DNA from: Dehalococcoidia bacterium
Lineage (GTDB): Bacteria; Chloroflexota; Dehalococcoidia; E44-bin15
Length of the DNA: 64,000 nt
Direction: 5' to 3'
Assembly: GCA_035528575.1 (NCBI GenBank)
Contig: DATKYK010000036.1
Span: forward strand, 1-64,000
The notes under the pieces: model-generated
The model's database searches: none
What the model saw: only the letters and a program-made list of their open reading frames with translations
Told to the model about the DNA's origin: nothing
Program-made: the position numbers and the translations under genes
Shown: one piece after another, positions 54,519 to 63,617 of the stretch
Layout of the letters: every line of letters begins with the position of its first letter
Numbering within the stretch: position 1 is the first letter of the stretch

Positions 54519-55100
54519 CTACTGTTTTTTAAAAAAAGCGATACATTTGCCTGGAATTGCGATGTATAAAGGCCTCATAGTTATAATTCTCGGGGCTACC
54601 GCAACAATTCTCTCTTCCGATATCCCTAACTTGGATTTATTTTTTGATATTTTTTTTATGACTTCAGCATCTTCCATCGCCGTCCAATCTTCTATCACGT
54701 AATAACCACCGGGAGCAACATAATTCCATAAAACATTAAAGCAATTTTCAGTTTCCTTTTTTTTATGGAAACCATCATCAATTATAATATCGAATGCCCC
54801 ATATTTTTCAGCAATATTCTTTAATCCATCGCTATCGTTCTGATTACATTTACACATTACAACTTTATTATGGAAAGAACCGTCGGGAAGATTTATGTCA
54901 ATTCCAATAATCTTTGTTTCAGGATTCTTGAAAAAATGTGCCCAGTATCTAAGGGAGTCGCCCTTCCAAATTCCAATCTCTAAAAGAGTCAATTTATTAT
55001 GCCTAATTTTTTCTATAATAGGCCAATAATCAAAAATTAACCTCTGCCTCACCTTATCGATATAGCAATACCTAATTAAATCATATATTTTATAAAACAT
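54519..55100 (-). CDS. Class I SAM-dependent methyltransferase
   Basis: 193-residue methyltransferase. LTLLEIGIWKGDSLRYWAHF is motif I, KIIGIDINLPDGSFHNKVV motif II, DIIIDDGFHKKKETENCF and APGGYYVIEDWTAMED follow, a layout shared with macrocin-type and CmcI-type sugar O-methyltransferases. It is the most AT-rich gene in the window, suggesting separate acquisition. ATG 55100 overlaps the stop of the upstream CmcI-like gene by one base (TAATG), so the two are translated together. Confidence 0.85.
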   Translation of the reverse strand: MFYKIYDLIRYCYIDKVRQRLIFDYWPIIEKIRHNKLTLLEIGIWKGDSLRYWAHFFKNPETKIIGIDINLPDGSFHNKVVMCKCNQNDSDGLKNIAEKYGAFDIIIDDGFHKKKETENCFNVLWNYVAPGGYYVIEDWTAMEDAEVIKKISKNKSKLGISEERIVAVAPRIITMRPLYIAIPGKCIAFFKKQ

Positions 55101-55834
55101 TAATATATCCTTTTAAGAAAGCCTCCGGGGAAACCGGTATAGAGGAACTTCTCCCTCGTTCCATCTGGCACAAAATCTTGCCTATTGCGCAGAAATTCCT
55201 TCACAGCCCGGCTGGGGCCGGGACCCCGGGCTCCCGTATCTTCTACCACCAGGTAATTCCCGACGGAAACGAATTCGCTATATAGTTCCATTTCCCGCAA
55301 AACATGATCTTTACTATGGCCAGAATCCAGGGACACCATTGCGGTTTGGCTGCCGACGATTTGTCGAACCTGACTGATGACTCCATCGGAAACAGAACTC
55401 CCCACGATTGTCGTTATTCGAGGATGGGAAAGGGTGCGGGAGGCAAGATCATCAACATCGATGGTGACAACCTTCCCTTCCCCAATTAGATCACAAATAG
55501 AAGCAAAAAACAGAGCACTGCCTCCAGAATATGACCCCGTTTCGATGATAAACTGAGGCCTGGTTTCCCAGATTATTTCCTGATACACCCAGAAATCGAG
55601 GGGGATTTTCATGGCCGGTACTCCCAACCAATAGGTGCGTCCCCATACGTGGGAATAACCATAGAGTTTCCTAAACCTTCGGATGAAGAAGCCCGGGGCA
55701 ACTACAGAGATGTATTTGTCAGGGAATTCCAATGCGATTTCCCACCACTTGCTCCCGGCACATATATTAGCCCCCTGGTAAGACGATCCATGAATCGCAT
55801 TCTTATCTTCTCCTGTTCCAAATGGCGATCTCAA
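55100..55834 (-). CDS. CmcI-family sugar O-methyltransferase (rhamnosyl O-methyltransferase-like)
   Basis: About 244-residue protein of the CmcI/cephalosporin-hydroxylase family, many members of which are SAM-dependent rhamnosyl O-methyltransferases. MKIPLDFWVYQEIIWETRPQ then FIIETGSYSGGSALFFASI is the characteristic SAM block; VTIDVDDLASRTL, ISQVRQIVGSQTAMVSLDSG and NYLVVEDTGARGPGPSRAVK (the ED-T motif) complete it. The start is unclear: TTG 55834 opens the frame but the first ~25 residues show no homology, so translation may begin later. Coupled to the following methyltransferase by a one-base overlap. Confidence 0.85.
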   Translation of the reverse strand: MRSPFGTGEDKNAIHGSSYQGANICAGSKWWEIALEFPDKYISVVAPGFFIRRFRKLYGYSHVWGRTYWLGVPAMKIPLDFWVYQEIIWETRPQFIIETGSYSGGSALFFASICDLIGEGKVVTIDVDDLASRTLSHPRITTIVGSSVSDGVISQVRQIVGSQTAMVSLDSGHSKDHVLREMELYSEFVSVGNYLVVEDTGARGPGPSRAVKEFLRNRQDFVPDGTREKFLYTGFPGGFLKRIY

Positions 55835-56149
55835 GCATTATATCAAAACCTTTTAGGCAAGGAAATACTACGTGGAATATCTAGCTGGTCGAGGAAGAGC
55901 ACACAACACGTCTTACGCTTGCTAACCCCCTAAATCGCCAGACTCTCATTGAGGTCTGTCTATAGCTGGGAATAGATGTTAAGCATCGCCACATTGGCTG
56001 ATATATTAAATCTCCATATCATGAAGGAAGCTCGGTTAGCTTTTGGAAGGGCGTCATGGTGGTTTTCTTAATCGCCTATAAGGCTTCCAATCCCATAGGC
56101 TTACCAAAGATGGTTCTGATAATTCCAATTGGTTTATGACGCGTATACG
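55835..56149. other. Gene-free spacer
   Basis: No minus- or plus-strand frame with family resemblance. Presumed promoter region for the CmcI-type gene. Nothing else recognised. Confidence 0.45.
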
Positions 56150-57055
56150 TTATTTGTTCTCATCCTCAGGATAATAGGCCCAATACCCTGACATAGTCTT
56201 TCGGGTATATGCTACAGCCATTGGTTTTTGCAACGGGTGGTTTATGAGCGACGACCAGCCTGACCAGGGACCGATATAGTGTTGACCTAAAGGTAACCCT
56301 GTGCCAGCCCCAATGAGACCAGGAGGAGTCCTATTGAAGTATTTGCGCCACCACTTCTCAGAAAAGAATAGAGCGACATAGTCTGTAAATAAGGATTCGT
56401 CTGTGAACATATAACCCTGATCGACCAGGTTTGGCCAGATGTATATAACACAAGTATGTAAACTTGCTTCCCAGTCCACGTCAATAAAAGCCAACAATAT
56501 TGGCGAATCCAATTGTGGAAGGGTGTCTTTGAACCATCCTTTGACGAACTCACAGCATTCTATTGCGCCATATCGCTGAATATTTGACTTGACTTCATCA
56601 AGTGTTCCTAGATAGGTGCCTCTGGCAGATGGCTTTGCTTGTCGATCACCAGGTTCAGCCTCAGGCAGCCCCTCAAAAGAATCGTACACCTTCAATTTAC
56701 GATTAACTATTTTGCAAACGAGTGATAAATTCGCAGAAGCACCACCTTTCCACGTTCCACACTCGATGACATCACCCGGTACATCCGGCGGAGTCTCCAG
56801 TATCTTCAAAGCCATAGCTAGATGCGCTTTGTACGACGTACCAGTTGAAATGCGGCGGGTGTTAAGGTACATTTTAAAACCTAATTTGAACTTCCTGAGT
56901 TCTGACATCCTGTACGTATTATGAATATCTGTGGAGTACAAGATGAGGTAGATATCGACGGGTACCAAGAGCAAATAGTAGCCCTTCAGCATCAGCGCCC
57001 AAAGCACCAGGTATACCTTTCTGATGGGCGCTTTGAGCACGGGGTAGACCTTCAT
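56150..57055 (-). CDS. TylF/MycF-type macrocin O-methyltransferase family protein
   Basis: 301-residue sugar O-methyltransferase. VPGDVIECGTWKGGASANLS is the TylF signature block; LKVYDSFEGLPEAEPGD, the metal-binding region in LLAFIDVDWEASLHTCVIYI and GYMFTDESLFTDYVALFFSE follow. Members need Mg2+ and SAM and methylate deoxysugars. The N-terminal 45 residues are hydrophobic (VYLVLWALMLKGYYLLLVPV) and suggest membrane attachment, unusual for the antibiotic-pathway members. GGAGG lies before ATG 57055. Fourth methyltransferase within 4 kb. Confidence 0.9.
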   Translation of the reverse strand: MKVYPVLKAPIRKVYLVLWALMLKGYYLLLVPVDIYLILYSTDIHNTYRMSELRKFKLGFKMYLNTRRISTGTSYKAHLAMALKILETPPDVPGDVIECGTWKGGASANLSLVCKIVNRKLKVYDSFEGLPEAEPGDRQAKPSARGTYLGTLDEVKSNIQRYGAIECCEFVKGWFKDTLPQLDSPILLAFIDVDWEASLHTCVIYIWPNLVDQGYMFTDESLFTDYVALFFSEKWWRKYFNRTPPGLIGAGTGLPLGQHYIGPWSGWSSLINHPLQKPMAVAYTRKTMSGYWAYYPEDENK

Positions 57056-57232
57056 ATTTGAGCCTCCATGTGTTTTTCCAGTGGCAGTTAACAGCTATTT
57101 TACGGAAGGGCTGTTTTATCAATAAGGACAGCGCGGCGGCTCGATAATAGCTTATCGTATTTGAAACATTCTAGAAATATCGTTGCCAAGAATTACATCC
57201 AAGTTCTCACTAACCTGTAATTTTTCCCTTAT

Positions 57233-58477
57233 CTAATTAATCTTCCATCCAAGTTGTACTAGCTTATCCACTATGATTCTTGTTGTCTTTCTGGACTCCT
57301 CTTTCAGTAGTGGATTTATGGCGATGAGCCGCTCTTTGACCGTGTCGTAGTTTTGTTCCAAGACTTCGAATCTGTTGATAATCTCGCCTGCGCTTATATC
57401 TTCTACATTAAGCATAAAATCCGTAAAGCCCACCTTTCGGGCGAATCCCTCAGCTTTGTGCTCGTAATATATGGATATAAATGGCGTGTTTCCTTTGACA
57501 GCAAATACAACCGGATGATATCGCATACTTATGAGACAAAACAGCTTAGAAATTAATACCTGTTGCCCGTAGGAATCTACATTCGGGGGGCAGATATATA
57601 CCTGCCCTTTGCTTTTCTCGCGGATTCTCTCAAGTAATCTAATGTCCATACCCTGGATCACCGGGTGTTTCCCAAACATCTGTGGTATGAGCAATATGGA
57701 ATATCCTTTCTCAAGCAGATAATTAACAATCTCCGAGCAACAGGCCATTATGTTCTCCGCCAGACCTTCAGAGTGTCTATACCTGGGATGCCATTTTAGA
57801 TTCGTTACCACCATACCAACCGTTTTCTTTCCTTCAAGCAGCTCTAACGTATCTTTGAGATTATCATATCTTTGTATATAGTCTTCGGATACGTCGTTTT
57901 GGAGAGCAGAGTCCAGGGTTACCCATGCTTCCAACCCCAATTGATCCCTTAAATAGCCATAAGAGATTTCATCCCTGAGTATTGTGGCGTCTGCTCTCCT
58001 GAGCACAAATTTTCTGGCCCGGTTCCTGAGTCTCCCTGAAAACGGACCCATTGAAGGGGCATAGAAGAACAGCGGCTTCTTCTTGAACACCTTTGCTACC
58101 AGCAATCGATACAGATAGCCAAGGTCGCCCATCGCATTCAAATCGCCGATGGTTGGACCGCCCGGGGCATGAATCACCACATCTGCTTCATTCACCGCCC
58201 GGATAAATCTTCTGCCCCGCCTGGTAAGCGAAAACTTCCCGAATGTTAACATATTGAATACGGCGTCCAGACGCTCCACTAGACGGGCCAACCCTAACCA
58301 AGTTGGATAAAGCTCAAGCATTTCAATATCACCGTAAGGGAACTGCTCAGACAAGCCCACGATCATGATCCACATCTTCTCGACGGGAAGCTCTGCTCTC
58401 AAAGAATCGATCATCGCCCTTATGGCGGCTTCGTCGCCCCGATTACTCCAGTGAGCGTGCAAGATTAGAATTTTCAA
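57233..58477 (-). CDS. Polysaccharide pyruvyl transferase family protein, copy 2
   Basis: 414-residue paralogue of the gene at 26536. The same blocks are present: ILILHAHWSNRGDEAAIRAM, DVVIHAPGGPTIGDLNAMGD, LFFYAPSMGPFSGRLRNRAR and CLISMRYHPVVFAVKGNTPF. It also starts at TTG (58477), behind AAGGTGAAATGCA. It ends at LGWKIN, near-identical in DNA to copies 1 and 3. Six bases separate it from the F420-type gene upstream, so the pair is co-transcribed. Two intact, diverged copies suggest different acceptor sugars. Confidence 0.92.
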   Translation of the reverse strand: MKILILHAHWSNRGDEAAIRAMIDSLRAELPVEKMWIMIVGLSEQFPYGDIEMLELYPTWLGLARLVERLDAVFNMLTFGKFSLTRRGRRFIRAVNEADVVIHAPGGPTIGDLNAMGDLGYLYRLLVAKVFKKKPLFFYAPSMGPFSGRLRNRARKFVLRRADATILRDEISYGYLRDQLGLEAWVTLDSALQNDVSEDYIQRYDNLKDTLELLEGKKTVGMVVTNLKWHPRYRHSEGLAENIMACCSEIVNYLLEKGYSILLIPQMFGKHPVIQGMDIRLLERIREKSKGQVYICPPNVDSYGQQVLISKLFCLISMRYHPVVFAVKGNTPFISIYYEHKAEGFARKVGFTDFMLNVEDISAGEIINRFEVLEQNYDTVKERLIAINPLLKEESRKTTRIIVDKLVQLGWKIN

Positions 58478-58483
58478 TGCATT

Positions 58484-59815
58484 TCACCTTGATTTGTCGA
58501 AGTACTTATTTATGACCCTGGAGTAGTATTTATAGAAAGAGTTGGTATACATACGCAAAACCTTGAGCGGGATATATCTCAATAGGAACCTGCCTGCCCT
58601 GGAGGAGCCGATACGGCTGTTTATAAGTGTTGAAGATGCTATCAGTCTATTGGAGAAGCAGGCCCCTGTCCTTGAAGACGTATCAACTCGGTTCTCAGAG
58701 ACATGCGATGGCCCCTTACGCCAGTTGATATTCACCTTCTTGAAATGCAAGAATACCCGCTGTGATCTGATGACATCCTTGGCATCCACGGCCTCTAATC
58801 CGATTGCCCCCTTTGAGCCTGCAGCATGCAGTAGGGCTTCACCCCGCTCCGACCTGGATATTACAACCGATTTACCTTCACGTTCCACTTTAACTATCGC
58901 CGGCAGCCAGGGGTCGCCGAAGGAGATATCAGCCAATTCATTGGTCACGTCACCGCATGACAGGCAGCAGGATGGGGTAAAGAAAGAACTGCTGAAAATA
59001 CTGTTCCATAACGGACCCAGGTTAGGTATGAACCTCTCGCTTCCATTTTTCAACCTGATCCCCAGTCTTCCGGGCCACCCACCTCCGCGGTAGGATATTT
59101 CTGCCAACTCTTCACTTCTGATGCCGAGCTTCCTCAGCAGGTATTCGGTGCCATCGAAACTGACCGTATGGGAACAGAAGATGCCGAAATGGAGGTCTAT
59201 TCTTTCCCTCAGTGTTTCGTCGCCAGCTTCGGCCTTTCTAATACCATTAATGTGGCAGGGAAGCCCTACAACCGCATATTTCCCATCTCTTTCGAGAATT
59301 TCCCTGAGAGCAATGTTTGCCGGCACAGGACAGTACTTGGAGCCCATGGACAGAAGGATATCCTCTCTTGTTCTGGCTATGAAGGGCTCAGGCTCTAGAG
59401 GGCTGTATTTATTCATCCTCGTCACCAGTGCGCCATCGATGAGGCCCTGCTCGAGGGCAAAGATCAGCAGCGATGTCACCAGTCCACCCGATGCTGAGTT
59501 GTATCTAATCTCGGAATCAGTGGCGTGGGCGAGGTAACAGCCTATGTAGTTACCCAGCAGGCTGTCTTCCGGCTCTTTGCCGAATACCTCCAGGTTCAGC
59601 CCGGCCATGTCAACGTAATAGCCAGGGCAGGCCTCAAGGCATATCCCACATTCATCGCATTTCTCATTATCTAGCTGTGGAAGGTAGGTCCCCTTGGACT
59701 CGTCTCTTACCATCTCTGGCGCCGAGCTGGGGCAGATGGCCACGCAGGTTCCGCATCCGGTACAGAGACCATTTCTCACAACCCGTTCTATTGTTTGACG
59801 GATTTCAGATTTCAT
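58484..59815 (-). CDS. Coenzyme F420 hydrogenase/dehydrogenase beta-subunit family protein, copy 2
   Basis: 443-residue paralogue of the gene at 27800. [4Fe-4S] sets CTGCGTCVAIC and CDECGICLEAC; the FrhB blocks YNSASGGLVTSLLIFALEQG, VVGLPCHINGIRKAE, the CCLSCGDVTNELADISFGDP motif and a variable C-terminal ~100 residues that differ from copy 1. I chose ATG 59815 because copy 1 aligns from there; the frame opens 30 codons earlier at 59905. Paired with the pyruvyltransferase copy 2. Role in glycan redox chemistry is inference. Confidence 0.9.
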   Translation of the reverse strand: MKSEIRQTIERVVRNGLCTGCGTCVAICPSSAPEMVRDESKGTYLPQLDNEKCDECGICLEACPGYYVDMAGLNLEVFGKEPEDSLLGNYIGCYLAHATDSEIRYNSASGGLVTSLLIFALEQGLIDGALVTRMNKYSPLEPEPFIARTREDILLSMGSKYCPVPANIALREILERDGKYAVVGLPCHINGIRKAEAGDETLRERIDLHFGIFCSHTVSFDGTEYLLRKLGIRSEELAEISYRGGGWPGRLGIRLKNGSERFIPNLGPLWNSIFSSSFFTPSCCLSCGDVTNELADISFGDPWLPAIVKVEREGKSVVISRSERGEALLHAAGSKGAIGLEAVDAKDVIRSQRVFLHFKKVNINWRKGPSHVSENRVDTSSRTGACFSNRLIASSTLINSRIGSSRAGRFLLRYIPLKVLRMYTNSFYKYYSRVINKYFDKSR

Positions 59816-60104
59816 ATGGTTTCGGCAGCAAATCACGCTTATGGGCAATTGCTCAGCATTAGACCATAAAATTGCCTTACTCGAACTCCCATTCTCTATC
59901 GGCATCTATATCGTAGGCCCCCTTATTTCCCCTTTATTCACTATTTGTTCTTTCACCCGGCAGTGGTCGAGGAGGTAAATTAGCTCTGCAACATTGAAAA
60001 CGTCACCAAAGCTACAAGTATACTGGAATTATATCACAGACACAGACAACCATTATAACTTAGTATCACGACCATGTATCTGCGAGCGCCCATAAGAAAT
60101 CACC

Positions 60105-60590
60105 GCTTTTCATGTCATTCCGAACTTGTTTCGGAATCTCAAGATTAAAACAATGGAACAATTTGCAGGGGGATGAAGTACGCCCCGGTGGTGAGACGCT
60201 GAGATTGCCACCCCCGAGGCCGACAGGTCGGCCGACCCTTCGGCCTAAATCAGGGTCGCAATGACAAGGGGCGAGTTATGAAAATGGTGCATGTTTGAAC
60301 CGGCTTTGTCTGTCAGTACTATGGAAGCAGGGCAACGGAGACCGATGGGCCTGGATTCCCGCCTGCGCGGGAATGACAGGGGTTGCGCGGGAATTACAGG
60401 GGTGTAGAGTCTGTCCATACATATCAGGGCGCTATTTTCATGGCAATGACGGTTGTGTTGCGCGCCGCAGGCAGTCCCTAGATTTTCCCGTCATTGCGAG
60501 GCACGAAGTGCCGTGGCAATCCCCAGATATGTATGCTTTATGCAATGAGGAGATTGCCACGCTGCGCTCGCAATGACTAGGGGTGATTTA
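60105..60590. repeat. Cluster of palindromic interspersed repeats
   Basis: The 59816-60895 gap has no credible gene; the 93-codon frame at 60295 lies wholly in repeats. Units seen are TCATTCCGAACTTGTTTCGG at 60114, GAGATTGCCACCCCCGAGG to GGGTCGCAATGACAAGG (60201-60267, with nested hairpins around GGCCGACAGGTCGGCC), GATTCCCGCCTGCGCGGGAA (60353), and CGTCATTGCGAGGCACG to CGCTCGCAATGACTAGG (60488-60578). Repeats with CGTCATTGCGAGG cores are common in intergenic DNA of many bacteria. Confidence 0.7.
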
Positions 60591-60895
60591 CCTCGTTTGT
60601 GCCAGGGATGAATCGCCAATTTAAATTAGCAGGCCCCGGGGCGGGCAAAGGCTTCCTTAGTCGGACAAAAAGGTATATATCCAGGATTGGGAGAGCAAGT
60701 GTATGTGTAGGGCTCTTGTTGATTCTTGATAGCACTTAATGGTAGTAAGAATAAGATTAAGTAAGTTGACATTAGTCATCTTATATGATATCTGTATAAG
60801 GGGGATTCCGTCGCCCGGACTAACTGCTCGACATTCAGGACAGAAGGAAAATCATCGTTTATGAGGAAGATATCATAGAGAAGCTGGCTAAGACG

Positions 60896-63163
60896 ATGCT
60901 GGGAAAAAGAGGCTACTACATATCAAGAGTAGCGGTTGTACTTTTTGTACCAATATTGTTTTTCGTAGCAATTATAGGATTGGGTCAACCGGCTTCTACC
61001 AGCGCGGGCGGCGTGCAGACCCAACTATGCTTCATCCTAGATGGGTCGGGCAGTATCTCCGATGATGGCTGGACTCTGATAGTAAACGGGCTGGCCGCTG
61101 CAGTCGAGAATCCTGACTGCTTTCCACGAGACGGCACAGTGGAGCTGACGATTATTCAGTTCGGATGGTGGATTGGTACAACCCCCAATAACCTGCCAAA
61201 GGCTGAAGTCGAGCTATACCCGACGATTATTGACGCGACCAATGTAGGCAGCGTAGCATCATTTATCAGGGATATTAATCAGGCAAAAGGTGGCACGCCC
61301 ATAGCCTGCGGGATCAATCTGGCTGCTTACACCGTGTTTAACTCGCCGAATTTTAACCCCAGTATCAAGCAGGCCATCAATCTGGTCACGGATGGCGATG
61401 CTCGTCAGGCTTGCGATGGCTACGAGGCAATAGGTAATATCGGTTGTACAGAACCCGCTTGCCTACAAGCTGCCAGAGATAGTGCCGTGGCAGCCCGTAA
61501 CTATGCTCTAGACCTATTAGATATGTCTCCCGATCAAGATGAGTTCGATGCCGAGTTCATCGGCATCGAGGGTGCACCCAGCGAATGGTTGCGGGCTAGT
61601 ATTGTGTGGCCCGGCAGCTACATCGCCCCTCCCTTCAATGGAGGTGGCTGGGTGCGTGTGGTACCCGACGCTCAGGCGTTTGCGGACACGGTCTGCGAGA
61701 AAATAGAGGTTGTTATTGCCCCTACTCCCACACCAACCCCAACACCAACGCCAACCCCCACTCCCACTCCCACTCCCACCCCCACTCCCACTCCCACGCC
61801 TACACCTACGCCTACGCCTACGCCTGTACCTACGTGTGGCGTTCCAGATAGGCAGCTTGCAGTGCTACTGGATGGGTCGGGCACTATTGACGCGCAAGAG
61901 TGGAACACCGAGATAAACGGGCTCTACGACGCTATCATTGACCCCGGTTGCATGCCCGATCACTGCGTGGAGCTAACGGTGATCCAGTTCGCCGGTGACT
62001 TGCCCGGCGGAGCCAGGACGGAAATCCCCCCCATTGTCATCACCAACAGCAACCGTTATAGCGTTGCTGCTGAAGTCCTGAATATCATCCAGGTTGAAGG
62101 GATAACGCCTATAGAAGCCGGTATAGACCTGGCTGTGGTGAAACTCACCAACTCTCCGTATTTCTCCACTACTCCGAGACAGATTATCAATATCAGCGGT
62201 GACGTTGGACATATTATGGTTGATTACGACGCCACAGAGATAGCACGGGGTAACGCTATAGCAAATATAGAGCACGGAATTCATCAGCTTGAGATCAGCT
62301 CTGAGGGCGTCGGCGATATAATACCCGCGGACATAAATTGGTTGCGGGATGAAATTGTATGGCCCCAGCCCGGTACCATAGCCCCACCATTCGCACCCGG
62401 GTGGGTGTATAAGGTTGGACTTAATACTGTCATGTTCAAGGAAGCCATCTGCCAGAAGATTGCGTTTAAACCTACCCCTACCCCTACACCCACACCTACG
62501 CCCACTCCCACACCCACACCCATACTTGCATCGAGCACCTCGGTAGCTATTGATTGCGCCAGTGCGCCAGAGGGCCAGACTGACGATGTCGAAATTACAA
62601 TAGATACGGATGACCCGCAGGGCATAGGTTCAGCTACCATAACGCTTGCAGTCGATACCTCTTCTACCGAAGTAGTCCATATCGCAGATGGAGACCTTGG
62701 CACAGTTTATTCTAATACGGTGGGCGGCATCACCACCATGTCAGCAGCCGTAGGGTATTCACCCGGGCCAACAGGCACTCTAACATTTGCGACAGTGACG
62801 TTACTGAATAAGGGAGGCGCTGGAGAGTGCAGCGACCTAGATATCGAGGTCATATCAATGTTTGATGGGACGTTAGGCTTTCCCCAGCCAATAACCCCAT
62901 TTCCGGTTACCGATTGTATTTGTATTGCGGACAGACTGGAGGGTGATGTTCACCCGCTGGGTGCTGGCAATGATATAATTGATTCGGCAGACTCTCAGTT
63001 GATAGCCCAGCATATAATGGGGGCTATAACGCTGAGCGGCGATGACCTCCTAGCCGCTGACGTAAATGACTACGGCAGTGTTGACGTAGCAGACCTGCAG
63101 TTGTTGGCGCAGTACCTTGTCGGTACGATTACAGCATTCCCCGGGGGAGAATATATTCCATAA
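60896..63163 (+). CDS. Secreted two-VWA-domain protein with cohesin-like domain and dockerin
   Basis: 755-residue exported protein. An N-terminal signal or anchor ([19 protein letters not shown]) is followed by two related DUF1194/von Willebrand-like domains, residues ~40-275 and ~312-525, with metal-site motifs [14 protein letters not shown] and [14 protein letters not shown] and matching VELTIIQFG / VELTVIQFA strands. Pro-Thr linkers (from ~276 and ~525) follow each. Residues ~540-678 look like a cohesin fold ([20 protein letters not shown]). The end has two dockerin calcium repeats, [18 protein letters not shown] and [23 protein letters not shown] 60896 has a weak ribosome site. It could self-associate or recruit partners at the surface through cohesin-dockerin pairing. 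Not obviously a glycan biosynthesis gene. Confidence 0.9.
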   Translation: MLGKRGYYISRVAVVLFVPILFFVAIIGLGQPASTSAGGVQTQLCFILDGSGSISDDGWTLIVNGLAAAVENPDCFPRDGTVELTIIQFGWWIGTTPNNLPKAEVELYPTIIDATNVGSVASFIRDINQAKGGTPIACGINLAAYTVFNSPNFNPSIKQAINLVTDGDARQACDGYEAIGNIGCTEPACLQAARDSAVAARNYALDLLDMSPDQDEFDAEFIGIEGAPSEWLRASIVWPGSYIAPPFNGGGWVRVVPDAQAFADTVCEKIEVVIAPTPTPTPTPTPTPTPTPTPTPTPTPTPTPTPTPTPVPTCGVPDRQLAVLLDGSGTIDAQEWNTEINGLYDAIIDPGCMPDHCVELTVIQFAGDLPGGARTEIPPIVITNSNRYSVAAEVLNIIQVEGITPIEAGIDLAVVKLTNSPYFSTTPRQIINISGDVGHIMVDYDATEIARGNAIANIEHGIHQLEISSEGVGDIIPADINWLRDEIVWPQPGTIAPPFAPGWVYKVGLNTVMFKEAICQKIAFKPTPTPTPTPTPTPTPTPILASSTSVAIDCASAPEGQTDDVEITIDTDDPQGIGSATITLAVDTSSTEVVHIADGDLGTVYSNTVGGITTMSAAVGYSPGPTGTLTFATVTLLNKGGAGECSDLDIEVISMFDGTLGFPQPITPFPVTDCICIADRLEGDVHPLGAGNDIIDSADSQLIAQHIMGAITLSGDDLLAADVNDYGSVDVADLQLLAQYLVGTITAFPGGEYIP

Positions 63164-63332
63164 GCAAGAATGGTCAGTCCAGGAGGCTTACACCTCCGAT
63201 GCCGATAGCGGCGCTGGCGCCCTGGGCATTTATGGTCTGGATGCCAATCAGGCATATATCATAACGCACACAGGCTGTGTCTGCGCCGACTGGGAGATGT
63301 GTCAGTAAGACCCTCAGTTTACCAAGCTTGCA

Positions 63333-63551
63333 CTAAGCTGCCACCAACCCTTTGTTTACTTTTCGCCCGTTCCTGCCCCCGGTTCTACCAGTCCGTCCAA
63401 GCCTCACCCTCCCCGGATTCATCTTGTCCATAGGCGAAAACTTCCTGTGCTGAACCCTGACCTGGGCTGAGGCTAGAGTTACATACCTTCTCACCATCTC
63501 CAGGCTGGTGTGGCCAAGGAGCTGCTGAAGTGAGAAGAAATCGCCGCCGTC
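63333..63551 (-). pseudogene. Tyrosine recombinase (integrase) C-terminal stub
   Basis: From D/N-GGD at 63551 leftward to TAG 63333-63335 the minus strand encodes GGDFFSLQQLLGHTSLEMVR then RYVTLASAQVRVQHRKFSPM, the standard C-terminal part of a phage-type integrase with the LGHTS His and the nucleophile Tyr in MVRRYV. An in-frame TAA precedes it and no catalytic N-terminal part exists. It is a different lineage from the stub at 13500. The rest of the 63164-63617 interval has only a 47-codon frame with no homology (63168-63308). Confidence 0.8.
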
Positions 63552-63617
63552 TTATGTTATCCCCACTCGCCACACACTGGTAGCTTGACAATAGTAAACT
63601 CCGCTTGCTAGAATCGA

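Noticed and set aside
60295-60576. 93-codon plus-strand frame in the spacer before the VWA protein
   Set aside because: It lies entirely in palindromic interspersed repeats; composition is repeat-derived and no family is recognisable.
61720-61832. Short tandem repeat resembling a CRISPR or minisatellite
   Set aside because: It is an in-frame Pro-Thr linker with synonymous variation, without spacers or direct repeats of CRISPR length.
61672-61908. Minus-strand frame encoding long Val-Gly repeats (and a similar one at 62284-62703)
   Set aside because: It is the antisense reading of the Pro-Thr linker codons (ACN CCN) of the secreted VWA protein; no start signal or family.
63168-63308. 47-codon frame after the dockerin (ending CVCADWEMCQ)
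   Set aside because: No start codon with a ribosome site and a different frame from the VWA gene; could be an old tail but evidence is too thin.
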